Shown one piece after another: positions 18,460-27,458 of a DNA stretch of 64,000 nucleotides. This DNA comes from Holophagales bacterium (GTDB lineage: Bacteria > Acidobacteriota > Thermoanaerobaculia > UBA5066). The stretch is taken from positions 124,001 to 188,000 of the forward strand of contig JADJZB010000020.1 of NCBI GenBank assembly GCA_016719485.1, given 5' to 3'. A program made the position numbers and the translations under genes. Under the pieces are notes generated by a model. It was not told the origin of the DNA, did not search any database, and saw nothing but the letters and a program-made list of their open reading frames with translations. How positions within the stretch are numbered: position 1 is the stretch's first letter; the number at the start of each line of letters is the position of its first letter.

Positions 18460-19428
18460 TCAGGAGACACGCGTCCTGGGTGGCTCGGGTACGGCGTGGA
18501 GGGTGCGCAGGAGCTCGCCGCGCGAGGCGACGGAGAGCTTGCGGAACGTGTGCTTGAGGTGGTCCTTCACGGTGTACTCGCTGATGAAGAGCTGGGCGGC
18601 GATCTCCGAGTTGCTGAGGCCCTGGAGGACGCCCGACACGACCTCGGCCTCGCGCCCGGAAACGCCGCGGGCGAGCAGGTGAGGGCGAACGTCGTCGATC
18701 GTCGGCGCGGCGCGCTCCTTCAGGAGGACGAGCTTCACCGGCGGGCGCGCGGGTGTCCCGTCGCCGCGAACCTCGACGACGCGGGCCTCGAGGCAGCGGC
18801 CGTCGGTGAGCGCGATCCGCTCGGCACGCGACGTCCCGGCCGTGGCGAGCTGCATCAGGTGGGACACGAGGGGTGTGGCGCGGCGGTCACCCGAGAGGAC
18901 GGCGAGGCCTTCTTCGGTCTGCCGCGACATGAGGGTGTCGGCAGCCTCGTTGGCGAAGAGGATCGTTCCCGCGCGGTCGAAGAGGATCGCCGGCTCCTCG
19001 GTGGACTCCGCCAGGGCGAGGAGCCGCTCCTTCGCGCACTGGTCGGAGGTCGCCTGTACCAGGCGCGACAGGAGCTGGCCCGCGAGGGGGGCGAGGAGCG
19101 AGAACCGCGTCGTCTCGGCCCCTGTCCAGGGCCGCACGCGGCGACGGAGGAGGAAGAGGCGTCCTTCCCACGACCCTTTCTGGCCGAACGGCACCGTCAG
19201 GACGTTGCCAGTGGGGCTGTCGGCGGTGCGGGCGGCGGAGGCCGGGCGCAGGCCCGAGTCGCGGCCTGCGGCCACCCTCCGGCGGTAGCGGCGGCCGCTC
19301 TCGGGGCACCGGAAGAGGAGCTCGACGGCGTCGGGCGCCAGGGCGGCCTCGAGTGTCGCCACCAGCGCTTCGAGGTCGAGGTCGCGCGGTGCGCTGAACG
19401 GAATCGCGTCGATCAGGAGGCCGGGCAT
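18460..19428 (-). CDS. PAS-LuxR-type transcriptional regulator
   Basis: The 322-residue protein ends in a LuxR/NarL helix-turn-helix (SGREAEVVSGVLQGLSNSEIA, then SEYTVKDHLKHTFRKLSV). The middle contains a PAS-like segment (EEPAILFDRAGTILFANEAA) that could bind a small ligand, and the N-terminal about 120 residues are unassigned. There is no receiver domain, so it is probably a one-component regulator. It is divergent from the FHA-AAA+ gene and upstream of smc. A TAGAAT hexamer about 20 nt before its ATG is a possible -10. Confidence 0.82.
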   Translation of the reverse strand: MPGLLIDAIPFSAPRDLDLEALVATLEAALAPDAVELLFRCPESGRRYRRRVAAGRDSGLRPASAARTADSPTGNVLTVPFGQKGSWEGRLFLLRRRVRPWTGAETTRFSLLAPLAGQLLSRLVQATSDQCAKERLLALAESTEEPAILFDRAGTILFANEAADTLMSRQTEEGLAVLSGDRRATPLVSHLMQLATAGTSRAERIALTDGRCLEARVVEVRGDGTPARPPVKLVLLKERAAPTIDDVRPHLLARGVSGREAEVVSGVLQGLSNSEIAAQLFISEYTVKDHLKHTFRKLSVASRGELLRTLHAVPEPPRTRVS

Positions 19429-19564
19429 TTACTCACCGGGACGGCATTCTAGAGGCTCCGGGCCGTACAGAATTTGTCGACGGGGAGAGGACACTCGGCC
19501 TTCGGACGTGGTAGCCTTCCGTACGTTCGAGAGGCACTCCCTCACGAGCTGGAGGCTCAGAAAC

Positions 19565-21487
19565 ATGCTCAGCTTCGAGGTCCGCAAGCCGGGTGGCGAG
19601 TCGGAGGTCCGGAAGGTCCACCGCGACGTGATCCACCTCGGCGCATCTTCTGGAAACGACCTGGTCGTCAGGGCCCGAGGTGTTCTCGGCCGGCACGCCC
19701 GGATCTCCGTCGTCGGCGAAGAGCTACGGCTCGACGTGCTCGGAACGGCGCCCGGATCGGACGTGTACCTGAACGGCGCGATCGTCAGGACCGCTGCACT
19801 CGCCTCGGGCGATCGGATCCAGATTGGCGAGGCGACGATCACCCTCCTGAACGGTCCCGCTCCGAATCCGAACAGGATCTCCGCGCCCCCGCCTCGCGGA
19901 CGCGACGCCCTCTCGGTCGCCGCCGCGGCCCTCGCCCCGCCGCCTCCGGTTCCGCCGCCGCCCGCCGCCGCGCGGACGCCGGAGCCGAAGTCGCGAACGT
20001 ACGAGCCGGCGCACGCCGCCCGGCCGATGGAGAACCGCCCGACGTCGCTCTCGGCCGCGCAGGGCTTCCGCCTCGCCGACGTGTGGGGCGAGCTCTTCGG
20101 CCGTCTCCGCGCCTCCGCCTCGCTCGACGAGAGGCTCCAGGAGGTCGCGTCGTACCTTTCCTCCTCGACTCCCGTCCACAGCGTGGCATTCCTCTCGGTG
20201 GCCGAGTCGTCGGTCGGAGAAGCGGTGGCGGCGATCTGGAAAGGGACCCTGCCGCGCCTGACCCGCCGCTCGGTCGACGAGGTCTTCGCCGCGGGAGGAC
20301 CGACGGACCTGTTCGAGTCGGGCATGCGCCTGAGGGTCTACCCGGTCGTGAGGCCGGGCGCCGAGGCGGTCGGGCTCCTGGTCCTGCCGATGGAGCTCGC
20401 CGCCGATCCGCTCCTGAACGACCTCGCCGTGGCCCTGGCGTCCGCCACCGGCTTCGTCCACGCCGAGAGGGCGGACGCCCCCTTCGGCGAGAGGGGTTCC
20501 TCGCACGCCCCTGCGGCCATCGTCATGGCCCCGCTGGACGATCCAGCCACCGCCGTCGTCGGCTCCTCGCTGACCATCCAGAACCTGCGAGTATCCCTCC
20601 AGCGCATCGCCTCGGCCCGCGCGCCCGTCCTCATCATCGGCGACGTCGGCACCGGAAAAACGCTCGCGGCCGAGACGCTCCACGCCCTCTCGCCGCGCCG
20701 GCCCCGCCCGCTGGTGAGGATCTCGGCGACCGCCTCGACGGCCGCGGCTCTCGAGGAAGACCTGCTCGGGAGCCCGGGCCCGGCCGATCGCCGCCGGCGC
20801 GCGGGCCGCCTCTTCGAGGCCGACGGCGGGACTCTCCTCATCGAGGAGGTGAGCGATCTCCCGGCGCCGACCCAGGCGCTCCTCTACCGCCTTCTCGAGG
20901 CGCGCGAGGTCGTGGCCCCCGGCGGACGCTCCGTCCCGCTCGACGTCCGCGTCATCGGCACCTCCTCCCGGTCGCTCACGCGCGCCGTCGAGGAGGGGAC
21001 GTTCCGCGACGACCTCTACTACCGCCTCTCCGCGCTCACGCTCCGGCTCCCGACGCTGCGCGACCGCAAGGAGGACGTCCCCGCGCTCCTCGACGCCTTT
21101 GCCGTCCGCCATGGCGGTCCGATGGCGTCCAGCTTCGACGTGGAGGCGATGAACGCCCTCCTCGACTTCAACTACGCCGGAAACGTGCGCGAGCTGGAGA
21201 ACGAGGTCCGGCGCCTCGCGGCACAGCTCGGGAAGGGCCCGGTGCGCCTTTCCGACCTCGACGCCAAGTTCGGCGACGAGCACGTCGAGCTGACGCTCGC
21301 CGAGAGCGACGACCTCAAGGAGATCGTCGAGAAGGTCGAGCGCCAGGTCATCGAGCGCGTCATGCGCAAGGTGCGCGGGAACCAGTCGCTCGGCGCGCGG
21401 CTCCTGAACATCTCGCGCGGCTCCCTCATCGCCAAGATGAAGGAGTACGACATCAAGGACTTCCGGTACCTGAAGCGCCAGGACTAG
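19565..21487 (+). CDS. FHA-linked AAA+ (NtrC-like) regulator with degenerate GAFTGA
   Basis: From ATG 19565 (GGAGG 9 nt upstream) the product is 640 residues: FHA domain 1-97, Pro/Ala-rich linker, a GAF-like region at about 160-300, an AAA+ domain at about 330-560 and a Fis-type helix-turn-helix at about 596-630. Walker A is GDVGTGKT (359-366) and the FRDDLYYRL arginine region is intact. The sigma-54 contact loop GAFTGA is absent, SPGPADRR being found there, and the Walker B aspartate is Glu (LLIEEV, Glu427). It may not activate sigma-54 normally. FHA suggests control by Ser/Thr phosphorylation (inference). Confidence 0.85.
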   Translation: MLSFEVRKPGGESEVRKVHRDVIHLGASSGNDLVVRARGVLGRHARISVVGEELRLDVLGTAPGSDVYLNGAIVRTAALASGDRIQIGEATITLLNGPAPNPNRISAPPPRGRDALSVAAAALAPPPPVPPPPAAARTPEPKSRTYEPAHAARPMENRPTSLSAAQGFRLADVWGELFGRLRASASLDERLQEVASYLSSSTPVHSVAFLSVAESSVGEAVAAIWKGTLPRLTRRSVDEVFAAGGPTDLFESGMRLRVYPVVRPGAEAVGLLVLPMELAADPLLNDLAVALASATGFVHAERADAPFGERGSSHAPAAIVMAPLDDPATAVVGSSLTIQNLRVSLQRIASARAPVLIIGDVGTGKTLAAETLHALSPRRPRPLVRISATASTAAALEEDLLGSPGPADRRRRAGRLFEADGGTLLIEEVSDLPAPTQALLYRLLEAREVVAPGGRSVPLDVRVIGTSSRSLTRAVEEGTFRDDLYYRLSALTLRLPTLRDRKEDVPALLDAFAVRHGGPMASSFDVEAMNALLDFNYAGNVRELENEVRRLAAQLGKGPVRLSDLDAKFGDEHVELTLAESDDLKEIVEKVERQVIERVMRKVRGNQSLGARLLNISRGSLIAKMKEYDIKDFRYLKRQD

Positions 21488-21516
21488 TCGACGGAACTCG
21501 ATTCGTGATGGGGGGT

Positions 21517-21548
21517 CCGGGGGGCCGCGCGTAGCTCAGGCCCCCCGG
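21517..21548. terminator. strong hairpin between convergent genes
   Basis: CCGGGGGGCC at 21517-21526 pairs perfectly with GGCCCCCCGG at 21539-21548 around a 12-nt loop, between the FHA regulator stop and the exosortase operon. It probably terminates one or both transcripts. Confidence 0.55.
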
Positions 21549-21571
21549 GAAGCGGCAGGACTAGCCTCGGT

Positions 21572-21591
21572 CCGCGCCGTCTCCGGCGCGG
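21572..21591. terminator. second hairpin downstream of exosortase operon
   Basis: CCGCGCC and GGCGCGG pair around a 6-nt loop directly after (on the minus strand) the stop of the exosortase-associated gene. It is a candidate terminator for that operon, without a T-tract. Confidence 0.4.
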
Positions 21592-21594
21592 GGC

Positions 21595-22215
21595 TCAGCC
21601 CTTCTTTTTCCGGCGCCGCCCCTTCGCGGGGGCGGCGTTCGGCTTTGCGGCCTCGTTCTCCTCTTCCCCGAGCCGGAGCGTGATCGCCCAGAAGACGAAC
21701 GGGACGGCGTACTTGCCGATGATGTCGAAGAAGTAGCGCCCCGTCGCCACGACCTCCCGCTGCCACCGCGGCCAGGAGACGGCGCTCCAGGCACCGAGCT
21801 GCAGGGCGTAGAGCGTCTGGACGGTGAAGGAGAGGTGGAGGACCTGTGTCAGCAGGAGCGCGCCGAGCGCCGCCGCGGCCCGGGCCGGGAAGGCGGAAGC
21901 CCGGAGCGCCGGCGGGGTGGCGAACAGGAGGGCGAGGAGGAGGACGAGGTTCGCGGTGATCGGGGCCGCCGAGAACGCCGGGATCTCCGACCGGGTCGAG
22001 AGGTCGGACCGCTCCACGACGACGAGTCCGTCGTCGAAGGAGAGCCGCGTCACCTTCGTCCTCTCGGCGGCGCGGATCCACCACTCGGACACGTCGGTCA
22101 CGAGGCTGCCCCACGGGTGGTCCACGACCGCGAACCACAGGAGGATCGCGAGGACCGCCGAGAGCGGCAGCCTAACGAGGAGCTTCTTGATCCGCGGGTC
22201 GAGTCGGTCTTGCAT
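21595..22215 (-). CDS. exosortase H-associated membrane protein
   Basis: The 206-residue protein has a short N-terminal membrane helix, a periplasmic segment, three or four further helices and a lysine-rich cytoplasmic tail (GRRRKKKG). Its position directly after exosortase H, with a 44-bp overlap, and its size and helix pattern match the partner protein known from XrtH loci. It probably assists sorting or cleavage of exported proteins at the inner membrane. It has no recognisable active-site motif of its own. Confidence 0.7.
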   Translation of the reverse strand: MQDRLDPRIKKLLVRLPLSAVLAILLWFAVVDHPWGSLVTDVSEWWIRAAERTKVTRLSFDDGLVVVERSDLSTRSEIPAFSAAPITANLVLLLALLFATPPALRASAFPARAAAALGALLLTQVLHLSFTVQTLYALQLGAWSAVSWPRWQREVVATGRYFFDIIGKYAVPFVFWAITLRLGEEENEAAKPNAAPAKGRRRKKKG

Positions 22216-22726
22216 AGCGGTCGGCCCAGAAGAGGAAGAGGGCCACGCCGAAGAGGATGACGATCGCCTGCCAGATGACGATGTGCGAGTCCTCGAAGTG
22301 CTGGGGGAAGTAGACCCCGATGTAGAAGAGGCTGACGATCCTCACGTTGTTCAGGAGCTGGATGGCGAGGAAGCCGACGACGAGGCCCCAGAGCTTCCGG
22401 CTCCACGAAGCCGGGAAGGCGAGGACGCCGGCGAAGAAGATGTAGATCGTCTCGAGACCGTTGCAGCCGGTCCTCACGTTCACGGCGAAACGGGGCGAGA
22501 TGATCGCCGTTCCGATCATCGTCACATCCTCGCCGAAGAGGCCTGCGGTGAAGCCCCCGACCTTCGCCACGCCCGTGGTGAAAGGCTCGACGAAGGCGTC
22601 GTTCATCGGTTTCGGGGCGGTGGCCACGAAGAAGACCACCAGGAAGAACGCGAACTTCAGGAGAAAGGCGACCTCCGGGCGGAGCCGTTTCCGGGGCGGG
22701 GCGTCGGGTTCGTTGGTGGCGTTCAT
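22172..22726 (-). CDS. xrtH: exosortase H (XrtH-like)
   Basis: From ATG 22726 the product is 184 residues with about five membrane helices. The exosortase catalytic residues are present: Cys88 in RTGCNGLE, Arg129 in NNVRIVSLFY and His148 in EDSHIVIW. The compact size and the LAFPASWSRKLWGLVVGF segment fit the XrtH branch. Exosortases cut C-terminal sorting signals of exported proteins and transfer them to an acceptor. I found no protein in the window with an IPTLxxWG or PEP-CTERM tail, so its substrates lie elsewhere. It is divergent from a histidine kinase, 46 bp away. Confidence 0.82.
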   Translation of the reverse strand: MNATNEPDAPPRKRLRPEVAFLLKFAFFLVVFFVATAPKPMNDAFVEPFTTGVAKVGGFTAGLFGEDVTMIGTAIISPRFAVNVRTGCNGLETIYIFFAGVLAFPASWSRKLWGLVVGFLAIQLLNNVRIVSLFYIGVYFPQHFEDSHIVIWQAIVILFGVALFLFWADRYARPTRPADQEAPR

Positions 22727-22759
22727 CACGGCGCGGCGGGGAGGATAGCCTACGTCCCC

Positions 22760-22765
22760 TAAACT
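22760..22765 (+). promoter_or_regulatory. -10-like TAAACT, near-leaderless start
   Basis: TAAACT ends 8 nt before the GTG of the kinase at 22773 and there is no Shine-Dalgarno, so transcription probably starts at or next to the start codon. Confidence 0.45.
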
Positions 22766-22772
22766 CCGTCCC

Positions 22773-24116
22773 GTGTCCGATCTCGAGGCGCGTCGCTTCC
22801 GTCGCAACCTCACCGCCGTCCTCTCGCTCGTCGGCTTGCTGACGGCAGGCTCCGTCTTCCTCTTCGGCCACCTCCTTTTCAAGACGCTCTCCAAGGACGT
22901 CGTCGACGAAGCGATCCTCTACTCGCGGCAGGACGCACAGCGCATCGCACGCGGCCTCGCCGAGCGTGCCGCCGGGGACGTCTACACGCTGAAGGTGCAG
23001 CAGAAGGACGTCGACGTCTTCGTCGGCTCGGCGCTCTCCGACCGCCAGGTCCTCTCGGAGGTGCGCGTCTACGATTCGAAGGGGCAGCTCGTCTACGCGT
23101 ACACGGGGCTCCTCTCGCGCCCGGAGCGTGCCCGCATCCGCCACGAGGGCGAGCAGGGCCTTTCGCCCGACCCGCTCGAGCCGTCGTCGCGCTCGAGCGA
23201 GACGACCAGCCAGATCACGGACCCCTACGGCATCGAGGTCCCCATCGGGGATTTCGGGACGCTCAAGGTCGGCGTGTCCCAGAAAGAGCTCGAGGCCCGC
23301 GTCGAGGTGCTGCGCGGGAAGCTCTACAAGCGAATCTTCGCCGCGGCCGTCGTTTCGTTCCTCGGGATCCTGGCGGCGTCGTGGGCCGTCATGCTCCTCG
23401 TGCGCCGGACGCGGAAGGTGGAAGCGGCGCGCGTCGAGGCCGAGCGGCGCGCCGAGCTGGGCGAAGTGGCGACCGGCCTGGCACACGAGATCCGCAACCC
23501 GCTCAACGCGATGAGCCTCAACCTCGAGCTGCTCGAGGAGCAGCTGGCGAAGGGGAACTCGGCCGTCTCGGCCGCCGAGCTGGCCCAGGCGACCCGCGTC
23601 GAGACGGGCCGGCTCGCCAGGCTCCTCGCCGACTTCCTCTCCTACGCGCGCCCCTCGCCGCTCGTCACCGTCCCGTCCGACCTCAACGAGCCCGCTTCCG
23701 AGGCCGTCGCGTTCCTCAGGCCCGAGGCCAGGAGCCGCCGGATTGCCCTCGAGTTCCAGCCGTACGAGGGGGGAGCGCCCGCGCTCCTGGACGCCGCCCG
23801 CGTCAAGCAGGTCGTCCTGAACCTCGTCGGCAACGCGCTCGACGCCGTCGAGGCCGCCGGGGCGACGGCGCGGGAGGTGGACGTCGCGATCGAGGACGGT
23901 GGCCGCTTCTGGCTCCTGACGGTCTCCGACCGCGGCCCGGGTCTCCACGGGAAGGACGCCGACATCTTCCGCGTCTTCGTGTCGACGAAGCCCGCCGGAA
24001 CGGGCATGGGCCTCCCCATTGCCGAGCGGATCGTCAGGGCCCACGGCGGCGAGCTGACGCTCGCCTCGAAGAAGGGCGAGCCGACCCGCGCCGTGGCGAC
24101 GTTCCCGAAGGCGTGA
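22773..24116 (+). CDS. membrane sensor histidine kinase, NtrB/ZraS-like
   Basis: The 447-residue protein has membrane helices at about 14-35 and 187-209 enclosing a periplasmic sensor domain, then a short coiled coil, HisKA with His238 in GLAHEIRNPLNAMSL, and HATPase (NLVGNALDAVEAAG, SDRGPGLHG, GTGMGLPIAERIVRAHGG). The H-box and G-box style is that of kinases pairing with NtrC-type regulators. The FHA-AAA+ protein two genes away lacks a receiver domain, so the true partner is probably elsewhere. It is divergent from exosortase H, and exosortase loci often carry a sensor kinase (inference). Confidence 0.88.
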   Translation: MSDLEARRFRRNLTAVLSLVGLLTAGSVFLFGHLLFKTLSKDVVDEAILYSRQDAQRIARGLAERAAGDVYTLKVQQKDVDVFVGSALSDRQVLSEVRVYDSKGQLVYAYTGLLSRPERARIRHEGEQGLSPDPLEPSSRSSETTSQITDPYGIEVPIGDFGTLKVGVSQKELEARVEVLRGKLYKRIFAAAVVSFLGILAASWAVMLLVRRTRKVEAARVEAERRAELGEVATGLAHEIRNPLNAMSLNLELLEEQLAKGNSAVSAAELAQATRVETGRLARLLADFLSYARPSPLVTVPSDLNEPASEAVAFLRPEARSRRIALEFQPYEGGAPALLDAARVKQVVLNLVGNALDAVEAAGATAREVDVAIEDGGRFWLLTVSDRGPGLHGKDADIFRVFVSTKPAGTGMGLPIAERIVRAHGGELTLASKKGEPTRAVATFPKA

Positions 24117-24118
24117 CG

Positions 24119-24134
24119 TGTGATGACCGTCACA
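24119..24134 (+). promoter_or_regulatory. perfect CRP/FNR-family operator
   Basis: TGTGATGACCGTCACA is a perfect match to the CRP half-site pair TGTGA-N6-TCACA. It lies in the gap upstream of the DUF1800-DUF1501 pair, 78 bp before its ATG, and starts 2 bp after the kinase stop. It suggests control of that operon by a CRP/FNR-family regulator. Confidence 0.6.
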
Positions 24135-24211
24135 TTCCCGTCGATCTGGTAAACCAAACAGGACCGTTTGCGTCCGGATCGTTATCCGCAAGGAACCGGG
24201 GAGGAACCGCC

Positions 24212-25945
24212 ATGGGAATCGCCGCCGAACCTGGTCAGGTCCCTCGGGCGCACGTGAGATCGCCACTCTGCCGGAAAGGGGCCGTCGTCCTCGCTCTCGT
24301 CGCTCTGGGTACGGCCGGGCACTCGCGGGCTTCAGACGCTCCGGGCGCACGCGTTGCAGGGACGGCCGCGGTGTCCCGGGGTCCGTCGACGGCCGACGTC
24401 GTCCGCTTCCTCGATCAGGCGACGATGGGGCCGACGGACGCGCTGATCGCGCACGTCTCGGCGGTCGGCTTCGAACGGTTCCTCGAGGAGCAGCTCGCGG
24501 CCCCGGCGTCCGGGTATCCCGACCTGCCGGCGATGCCGGGCAACCAACAGGTCGGCTGCCCGGAGGGGAGCCCGACGACCTGCGTGCGGGACAACTACAC
24601 GATGTACCCCCTGCAGGTCCGTTTCTTCCAGAACGCGCTGAAGGAAGAGGACCAGCTGCGCCAGCGGGTCGCCCTCGCCCTCCACGAGATCCTCGTCGTC
24701 TCGGGCGTGAGCATCCGCCAGCCGAGCGCGATGGGCCCCTACCTGAACATGCTCCACCGCAGCGCGCTCGGGAACTACCGGACGCTTCTCGCCGAGCTGA
24801 CGCTCAGCCCCGCGATGGGCGACTACCTCGACATGGTCAACAACCCGGCGGCGGTGCCGCCGGAGAACATCCCGCCGAACGAGAACTACGCCCGCGAGCT
24901 GCTCCAGCTCTTCTCGGTCGGCGTCGACATGCTGAACGAGGACGGGTCGCCGCAGCTGGACGTGATGGGCCGCCCCGTCCCGGCCTACGAGCAGGAGGCC
25001 ATCGAGGAGCTCGCGCGCGTGTTCACCGGCTGGACGTACGCCACGCTGGCGGGCGCCGGTTCGCGGAAGAGCAACCCACCGAACTACAAGGCTTCGATGT
25101 GGCTCTACCGGGACGTACAGGGTCGCGACACCACGCACGACAAGGGGTCGAAGACGATTCTCCAGTACCCGGGTGCGCCGCACTCCGTCCTCCCGGCGAA
25201 CCAGGACGGGGCCGTCGACCTGGACCAGGCGCTCGACAACGTCTTCTTCCACCCGAGCGTCGGGCCCTTCGTCTCGAAGCAGCTCATACAGCACCTCGTC
25301 ACCTCGAACCCGAGCCCTGGCTACGTCGCGCGCGTCGCCCGCGTCTTCGCCGACGACGGGCGCGGCGTTCGCGGCAACCTCGCGGCCGTCGTCAGGGCGA
25401 TCCTCCTCGACCCGGAAGCCCGCGGCGGAGAGAAGGCCGACCCCGCCTACGGGCGGCTTCGCGAGCCGGTCCTCTTCGTGACGAACCTCTGCCGGTCCCT
25501 GGGCGCGACGAGCGACGGCGTCCTCGCCGCACAGGCGACCGCGATGGGGCAGACGCTCTTCAACCCGCCGTCGGTCTTCAGCTACTTCCCGCCCGAGTAC
25601 GCGATCCAGGACGGCGTCCTCGGGCCGGAGTTCGGGATCCAGTCGTCGACGACGACGATCGCCCGCATCAACTTCGTGTCGGCGCTCGTCTTCAACGGGG
25701 TCTTGAGGGGGTCGCCCACCGGGGGAACGTCTCTCGACCTCTCGAAGTGGTCCCCGCTCGCGGCCGACCCCGCGGCCCTCGTCTCCGCCGTCGACCGTCT
25801 CCTCCTCCACGGGACGATGACGGGAGAGGCGGCGCGGGAGATCACGGCCGCCGTCGCAGCGGTCCCGGCGACGAACGCGCTCGCGAGGGTGAGGACGGCC
25901 TTCGCCCTCGTCGCGAGCTCGTCCGCCTACCAGGTGGCGCAATGA
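24212..25945 (+). CDS. exported DUF1800 family protein
   Basis: The 577-residue protein begins with a basic N-terminus and hydrophobic export signal (VVLALVALGTAGHSRASDA) and shows DUF1800 hallmarks: VRFLDQATMGPT near the start, LRQRVALALHEILVVS, and NENYARELLQLFSVGVD, ending with the FGIQSSTTTIARINF region. DUF1800 proteins are exported and always seem to pair with DUF1501 proteins, but their biochemical role is unknown. GAGGAACC precedes the ATG. Its stop overlaps the next start (ATGA). Confidence 0.9.
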   Translation: MGIAAEPGQVPRAHVRSPLCRKGAVVLALVALGTAGHSRASDAPGARVAGTAAVSRGPSTADVVRFLDQATMGPTDALIAHVSAVGFERFLEEQLAAPASGYPDLPAMPGNQQVGCPEGSPTTCVRDNYTMYPLQVRFFQNALKEEDQLRQRVALALHEILVVSGVSIRQPSAMGPYLNMLHRSALGNYRTLLAELTLSPAMGDYLDMVNNPAAVPPENIPPNENYARELLQLFSVGVDMLNEDGSPQLDVMGRPVPAYEQEAIEELARVFTGWTYATLAGAGSRKSNPPNYKASMWLYRDVQGRDTTHDKGSKTILQYPGAPHSVLPANQDGAVDLDQALDNVFFHPSVGPFVSKQLIQHLVTSNPSPGYVARVARVFADDGRGVRGNLAAVVRAILLDPEARGGEKADPAYGRLREPVLFVTNLCRSLGATSDGVLAAQATAMGQTLFNPPSVFSYFPPEYAIQDGVLGPEFGIQSSTTTIARINFVSALVFNGVLRGSPTGGTSLDLSKWSPLAADPAALVSAVDRLLLHGTMTGEAAREITAAVAAVPATNALARVRTAFALVASSSAYQVAQ

Positions 25946-27297
25946 GCGAGGACGCAGCCATGAAGACACGCCGTCAGTTCCTTTCGGACCTCGGCTGCGG
26001 CCTCGGAACCGCCGCCTTTCTCTCGACGTTCGACCGCTTCTCGCGCCTCGAGGCCGCGGCGGCGCCGTCCGGATACAAGGCCCTCGTCTGCGTCTTCCTC
26101 TTCGGGGGAAACGACGGCAACAACATGGTCGTGCCGTACGACGACTACGCCACGTACCAGAAGACCCGCGGCACGGCCCTCAACATCCCGAAGGACTCCC
26201 TACTTAAGGTCGCGGCAGCGAGCCAGAAGGCCGCCTTCGGCCTCCACCCGGCGCTGGCGGAGATCCACCCGCTCTACGACAAGGGTCGGCTCGCCGTCCT
26301 CGCGAACGTCGGCCCGCTCGCGGCGCCGCTCACGCGGGCCGGTTACGCCAGCGGCGGGCTCCGGCCCGAGAACCTCTTCTCGCACAACGATCAGCAGGGG
26401 CTCTGGCAGTCGTCCGCGACGTCGAAGGCGGACGCCTTCGCCCGCACTGGCTGGGGCGGACGGACGGCCGACGCCCTCGCAGGGCTCGACTCCGCGAGCT
26501 TCCCGGCCGTCGTGTCGACGAGCGGGCCGACCCTCTTCGGCACCGGCGCGGCCTCGAAGCCCCTCGTTCCCGGCACCACCCTCGCGGGCTTCGGCACCGA
26601 CGCCGTCTCCAGGGCCCGCTACGCCGCCCTGCGCAACCTCCTGGCGGCCGAGACCGGCAACCTGCTCGCCGACGAGGCGGGCGCGATCGCCTCGGACGGC
26701 ATCGACAACCTAGACACGCTCACCGCGGCTCTCGCGAAGGCGCCCGCGATGGCGACCGCGTTCCCGAACACCACTCTCGGGCGGCAGCTCCAGCAGATCG
26801 CCTCGATCGTCTCCGTGCGAGAGACGCTGAAGCGCAGCCGCCAGGTCTTCTTTGCTTCCCTCGGAGGCTTCGACACGCACTCGAACCAGCTGAACACCCA
26901 GCAGAACCTCCTGTCCCAGGCGAGCCAGGCCCTCGCCGCGTTCCACGCCGCGACCGTCGAGCTCGGCGTGGAAGACGCCGTGACGTCCTTCACCCTCTCC
27001 GACTTCGGCCGGACCTTCCAGCCGAACTCCGGGGGCGGCGCCGATCACGCCTGGGGAAGCCACCAGCTCGTCCTCGGCGGCGCCGTGAGGGGCGGGAACT
27101 TCTACGGCACGTTCCCGACGCTCGCGCTCGGCGGTCCCGACGACTCGGCGAACGAGGGGCGCTGGATCCCGACGACCTCCGTCGACCAGTACGGGGCGAC
27201 TCTCGCGAAGTGGTTCGGGGTCGAGCCGACCGCGCTCCCGACAGTCTTCCCGAACCTCGGCCGCTTCGCGCCGGCCGATCTGGGATTTCTCCTGTAA
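25942..27297 (+). CDS. exported DUF1501 family protein with Tat-type signal
   Basis: The 451-residue product carries a twin-arginine-like signal (KTRRQFLSDLGCGLGTAAFL), so it is probably exported folded. It has the DUF1501 landmarks VFLFGGNDGNNMVVPYDDY, FASLGGFDTHSNQ and TLSDFGRTFQPNSGGGADHAWG. The family is related to sulfatase/alkaline-phosphatase-like folds and probably binds metal, but its function is unproven. ATG 25942 overlaps the DUF1800 stop; ATG 25960 (MKTRRQFL) is an equally plausible start. It forms a two-gene export operon preceded by the CRP-type site. Confidence 0.9.
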   Translation: MSEDAAMKTRRQFLSDLGCGLGTAAFLSTFDRFSRLEAAAAPSGYKALVCVFLFGGNDGNNMVVPYDDYATYQKTRGTALNIPKDSLLKVAAASQKAAFGLHPALAEIHPLYDKGRLAVLANVGPLAAPLTRAGYASGGLRPENLFSHNDQQGLWQSSATSKADAFARTGWGGRTADALAGLDSASFPAVVSTSGPTLFGTGAASKPLVPGTTLAGFGTDAVSRARYAALRNLLAAETGNLLADEAGAIASDGIDNLDTLTAALAKAPAMATAFPNTTLGRQLQQIASIVSVRETLKRSRQVFFASLGGFDTHSNQLNTQQNLLSQASQALAAFHAATVELGVEDAVTSFTLSDFGRTFQPNSGGGADHAWGSHQLVLGGAVRGGNFYGTFPTLALGGPDDSANEGRWIPTTSVDQYGATLAKWFGVEPTALPTVFPNLGRFAPADLGFLL

Positions 27298-27458
27298 GGG
27301 CACGCGCGACGACGCCTTCCGGGAGCAGGCGGACGTTCGGGCACGCCATTCGTCGTCGCCTCTTCCCGTCTGCGCCGTGTCGGTCCTCGACACATCCCCC
27401 CGCGGGATGGGAACATCCGCGGTTTTCGGGCCTGTCGCCCGAGCATCCCTCTCCAAGG

